Source: an uncultured Aquimarina sp.
Lineage (GTDB): Bacteria; Bacteroidota; Bacteroidia; Flavobacteriales; Flavobacteriaceae
DNA: 64,000 bases
Assembly (NCBI GenBank): GCA_947498935.1
Contig: CANMMM010000011.1
Span: forward strand, 1 to 64,000
Direction of reading: 5' to 3'
The notes beneath the pieces are model-generated. The model worked only from the letters and a program-made list of their open reading frames with translations. It ran no database searches and had not been told where the DNA came from. Positions 62,789-64,000 of this stretch are shown piece after piece; within the stretch, counting starts at the first letter, position 1; each line of letters opens with the position of its first letter. Position numbers and translations under genes: made by a program.

Positions 62789-63875
62789 ATGGCTATGCAT
62801 TTTTTTATGTATACTACCTATGATTACAGCCACTGGAGCCACCAACCGCTTTATAAATAGTAGATATTCAGAAGAAAAGAAAATCCAAAAAGAGTTTTCT
62901 GTAAATGATGATGCACTACTAAAAATTAAAAATAGCTACGGTAACCTAACTATTAGTTCGTGGGAAGAGAATACGATTGTTTTTGAAATCCTAATAAAAG
63001 TACAAGGTAATGATCGCGAAAAAGTACTCAATAAACTAAATACAATTGATGTACTGTTTAAACACTCTACAAGTAGTGTAAACGCTACTACTGTATTTGA
63101 AAACAACGAAAAATCATGGTGGAATAAACTTGTATCCAACCAGAGTGATAACCACCTAAAAATGGAAATTCATTATAATGTAAAAGTACCAATAACAAAT
63201 AATGTACATCTTTCTAATACATATGGTGCTATTATTTTAGACAAACTCAAAGGTAATGCAACTGTGTATTGTGATTATGGACAAATAGTTATTGGAGAGT
63301 TATTAAGTGCTACTAATATAATTGATATAGAATATACAAATAACAGTAGTATCCAATGGATAGAGCATGGAAAAATAAAAGCGGATTATTCTGATTTTTC
63401 ATTAAAAAAGGGAAAAACAATCACTTTAAATGCTAATTATACAACATCCAAAGTGGGTAGCATTGAAAAAATTGATTACTACTGTGATTATGCTCAGCTA
63501 CAAATAGAAGAAGCTGCCATAATTCATGGACATGGAGAGTACTTACTAACACGCATCGGTAGTATTAGTGATGAACTAAAAATTGTATCTGATTATGGGT
63601 CTCTCGATATCAAAGAATTAAAGGAGACTACACAAAATGTTACTATTGATACTGATTATACCGGAGTACAAATTGGTTATGCTCCTATTTATGATTTTAA
63701 ATTTTTATTAGAATCTAACTTTGGTGGGATTGACCTAGACGACAATGTAGTAACTACTAAAAAAAATGAAACTAATTTTAAAAAAATATATGAAGGATAC
63801 AATGGTACTGCTAACAGTACGAACTTCATAAAAATTCAAACCAATTACGGAAACATTTTACTCAAGAAAAATTAA
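62769..63875 (+). CDS. Secreted beta-helix-like surface protein (DUF4097-type)
   Basis: The protein has 368 residues with a signal peptide (WLCIFLCILPMITATGA). Repeated strands of the type NSYGNLTISSW, SNTYGAIILDKLKG, CDYGQIVIGEL, SDYGSLDIKEL and TNYGNILLKKN form a right-handed beta-helix-like pattern, as in DUF4097/DUF2807-type putative adhesins found in anti-sigma operons. It is encoded in an operon with the sigma/anti-sigma pair and may sense or modify the envelope. The exact function is unknown. Confidence 0.75.
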   Translation: MNKIYYKWLCIFLCILPMITATGATNRFINSRYSEEKKIQKEFSVNDDALLKIKNSYGNLTISSWEENTIVFEILIKVQGNDREKVLNKLNTIDVLFKHSTSSVNATTVFENNEKSWWNKLVSNQSDNHLKMEIHYNVKVPITNNVHLSNTYGAIILDKLKGNATVYCDYGQIVIGELLSATNIIDIEYTNNSSIQWIEHGKIKADYSDFSLKKGKTITLNANYTTSKVGSIEKIDYYCDYAQLQIEEAAIIHGHGEYLLTRIGSISDELKIVSDYGSLDIKELKETTQNVTIDTDYTGVQIGYAPIYDFKFLLESNFGGIDLDDNVVTTKKNETNFKKIYEGYNGTANSTNFIKIQTNYGNILLKKN

Positions 63876-63896
63876 CTTTTAATACTCAATCAAATC

Positions 63897-64000
63897 ATGA
63901 AAACAGTTAGAACTATCGTATTCGTTACAGTACTTGTATGCACTGGCACATTACAAGCTCAATGGTGGGGCAATGGAAAAAAGGTAAATGGTAATGGAGA
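63897..64000 (+). CDS. Secreted protein start, probable DUF2807 (head-GIN)-type; 3' end outside window
   Basis: The gene starts at the ATG at 63897, 21 bp after the previous stop. The visible residues are a signal peptide (MKTVRTIVFVTVLVCTGTLQ, cleavage after AQ) followed by WWGNGKKVNGNG. The position after a DUF4097-type gene and the GNG start suggest a DUF2807 domain, but most of the gene is missing. Confidence 0.6.
   Translation, partial: MKTVRTIVFVTVLVCTGTLQAQWWGNGKKVNGNG

Noticed and set aside
12..64000. tRNA or rRNA genes
   Set aside because: No cloverleaf with a T-loop or rRNA-like segment was noticed in any intergenic region.

Overview
The window comes from a Flavobacteriaceae-type member of the Bacteroidota. 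The evidence is type IX secretion (T9SS) C-terminal sorting tails on several secreted proteins, a PorQ gene, gliding genes gldF and gldG next to dnaN, TAnnTTTG-like -7 boxes, genes without Shine-Dalgarno sequences and AT-rich intergenic DNA. No rRNA, tRNA or CRISPR array was found. Most genes are chromosomal housekeeping or secretome genes. Intergenic space is unusually rich in structured repeats.

Layout. 1-5027 (minus) is the N-terminal part of a giant surface protein: signal peptide, DUF4347, calcium-binding-like Asp-rich repeats, Calx-beta, then a 222-bp (74-residue) tandem repeat that runs off the left edge. 6.2-14.8 kb holds a secreted metallophosphatase, a membrane protein, an M36 metallopeptidase and two LVIVD-type lipoproteins. 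15-18 kb holds an RNA methyltransferase, a SAM methyltransferase, a ZIP transporter and a DUF4268 protein. 18.5-20.8 kb is a TPR hybrid histidine kinase. 20.9-22.75 kb is a RAYT (Y1) transposase and a low-GC lipoprotein, bracketed by identical REP-like hairpins. 22.7-26.8 kb is leuA-leuB and a divergent conserved TPR gene. 27-29 kb holds a duplicated lipoprotein pair and a DUF1330 fragment. 29.2-36.5 kb is purC, phoH, a SAM hydroxide adenosyltransferase, a small monooxygenase, a fused gldF-gldG and dnaN. 36.6-39.5 kb holds a PLP dehydratase, a DinB-like protein and an ATP-grasp enzyme.

40.0-48.1 kb is a tight four-gene operon (GT2-DUF2062, MMPL-acyltransferase, FAD oxidoreductase, C45 acyltransferase). 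It resembles the accessory part of flexirubin/aryl-polyene clusters but has no core synthase genes here. 48.2-56.2 kb holds a lipoprotein, a BNR/sortilin-type T9SS protein, a stand-alone PRA-CH, small hypothetical genes, a MOSC protein, a TruA and a LysM protein. 56.7-61.4 kb holds a small secreted protein, cmk, porQ and lon. 61.7-64 kb is an ECF sigma/anti-sigma operon with two surface-protein genes, the last one cut by the window edge.

The least explained content is intergenic. Family A is eight copies of a roughly 90-nt hairpin with compensatory changes in its apical stem; seven of eight lie in the same orientation downstream of a gene. Family B is about ten copies, including deletion forms, of a 161-bp near-perfect palindrome. 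Family C has the same length and core as B but different 19-bp termini. One copy is a B/C chimera, and five A copies sit within 100 bp of a B copy. These families, plus the RAYT/REP block, are the best candidates for something undescribed.
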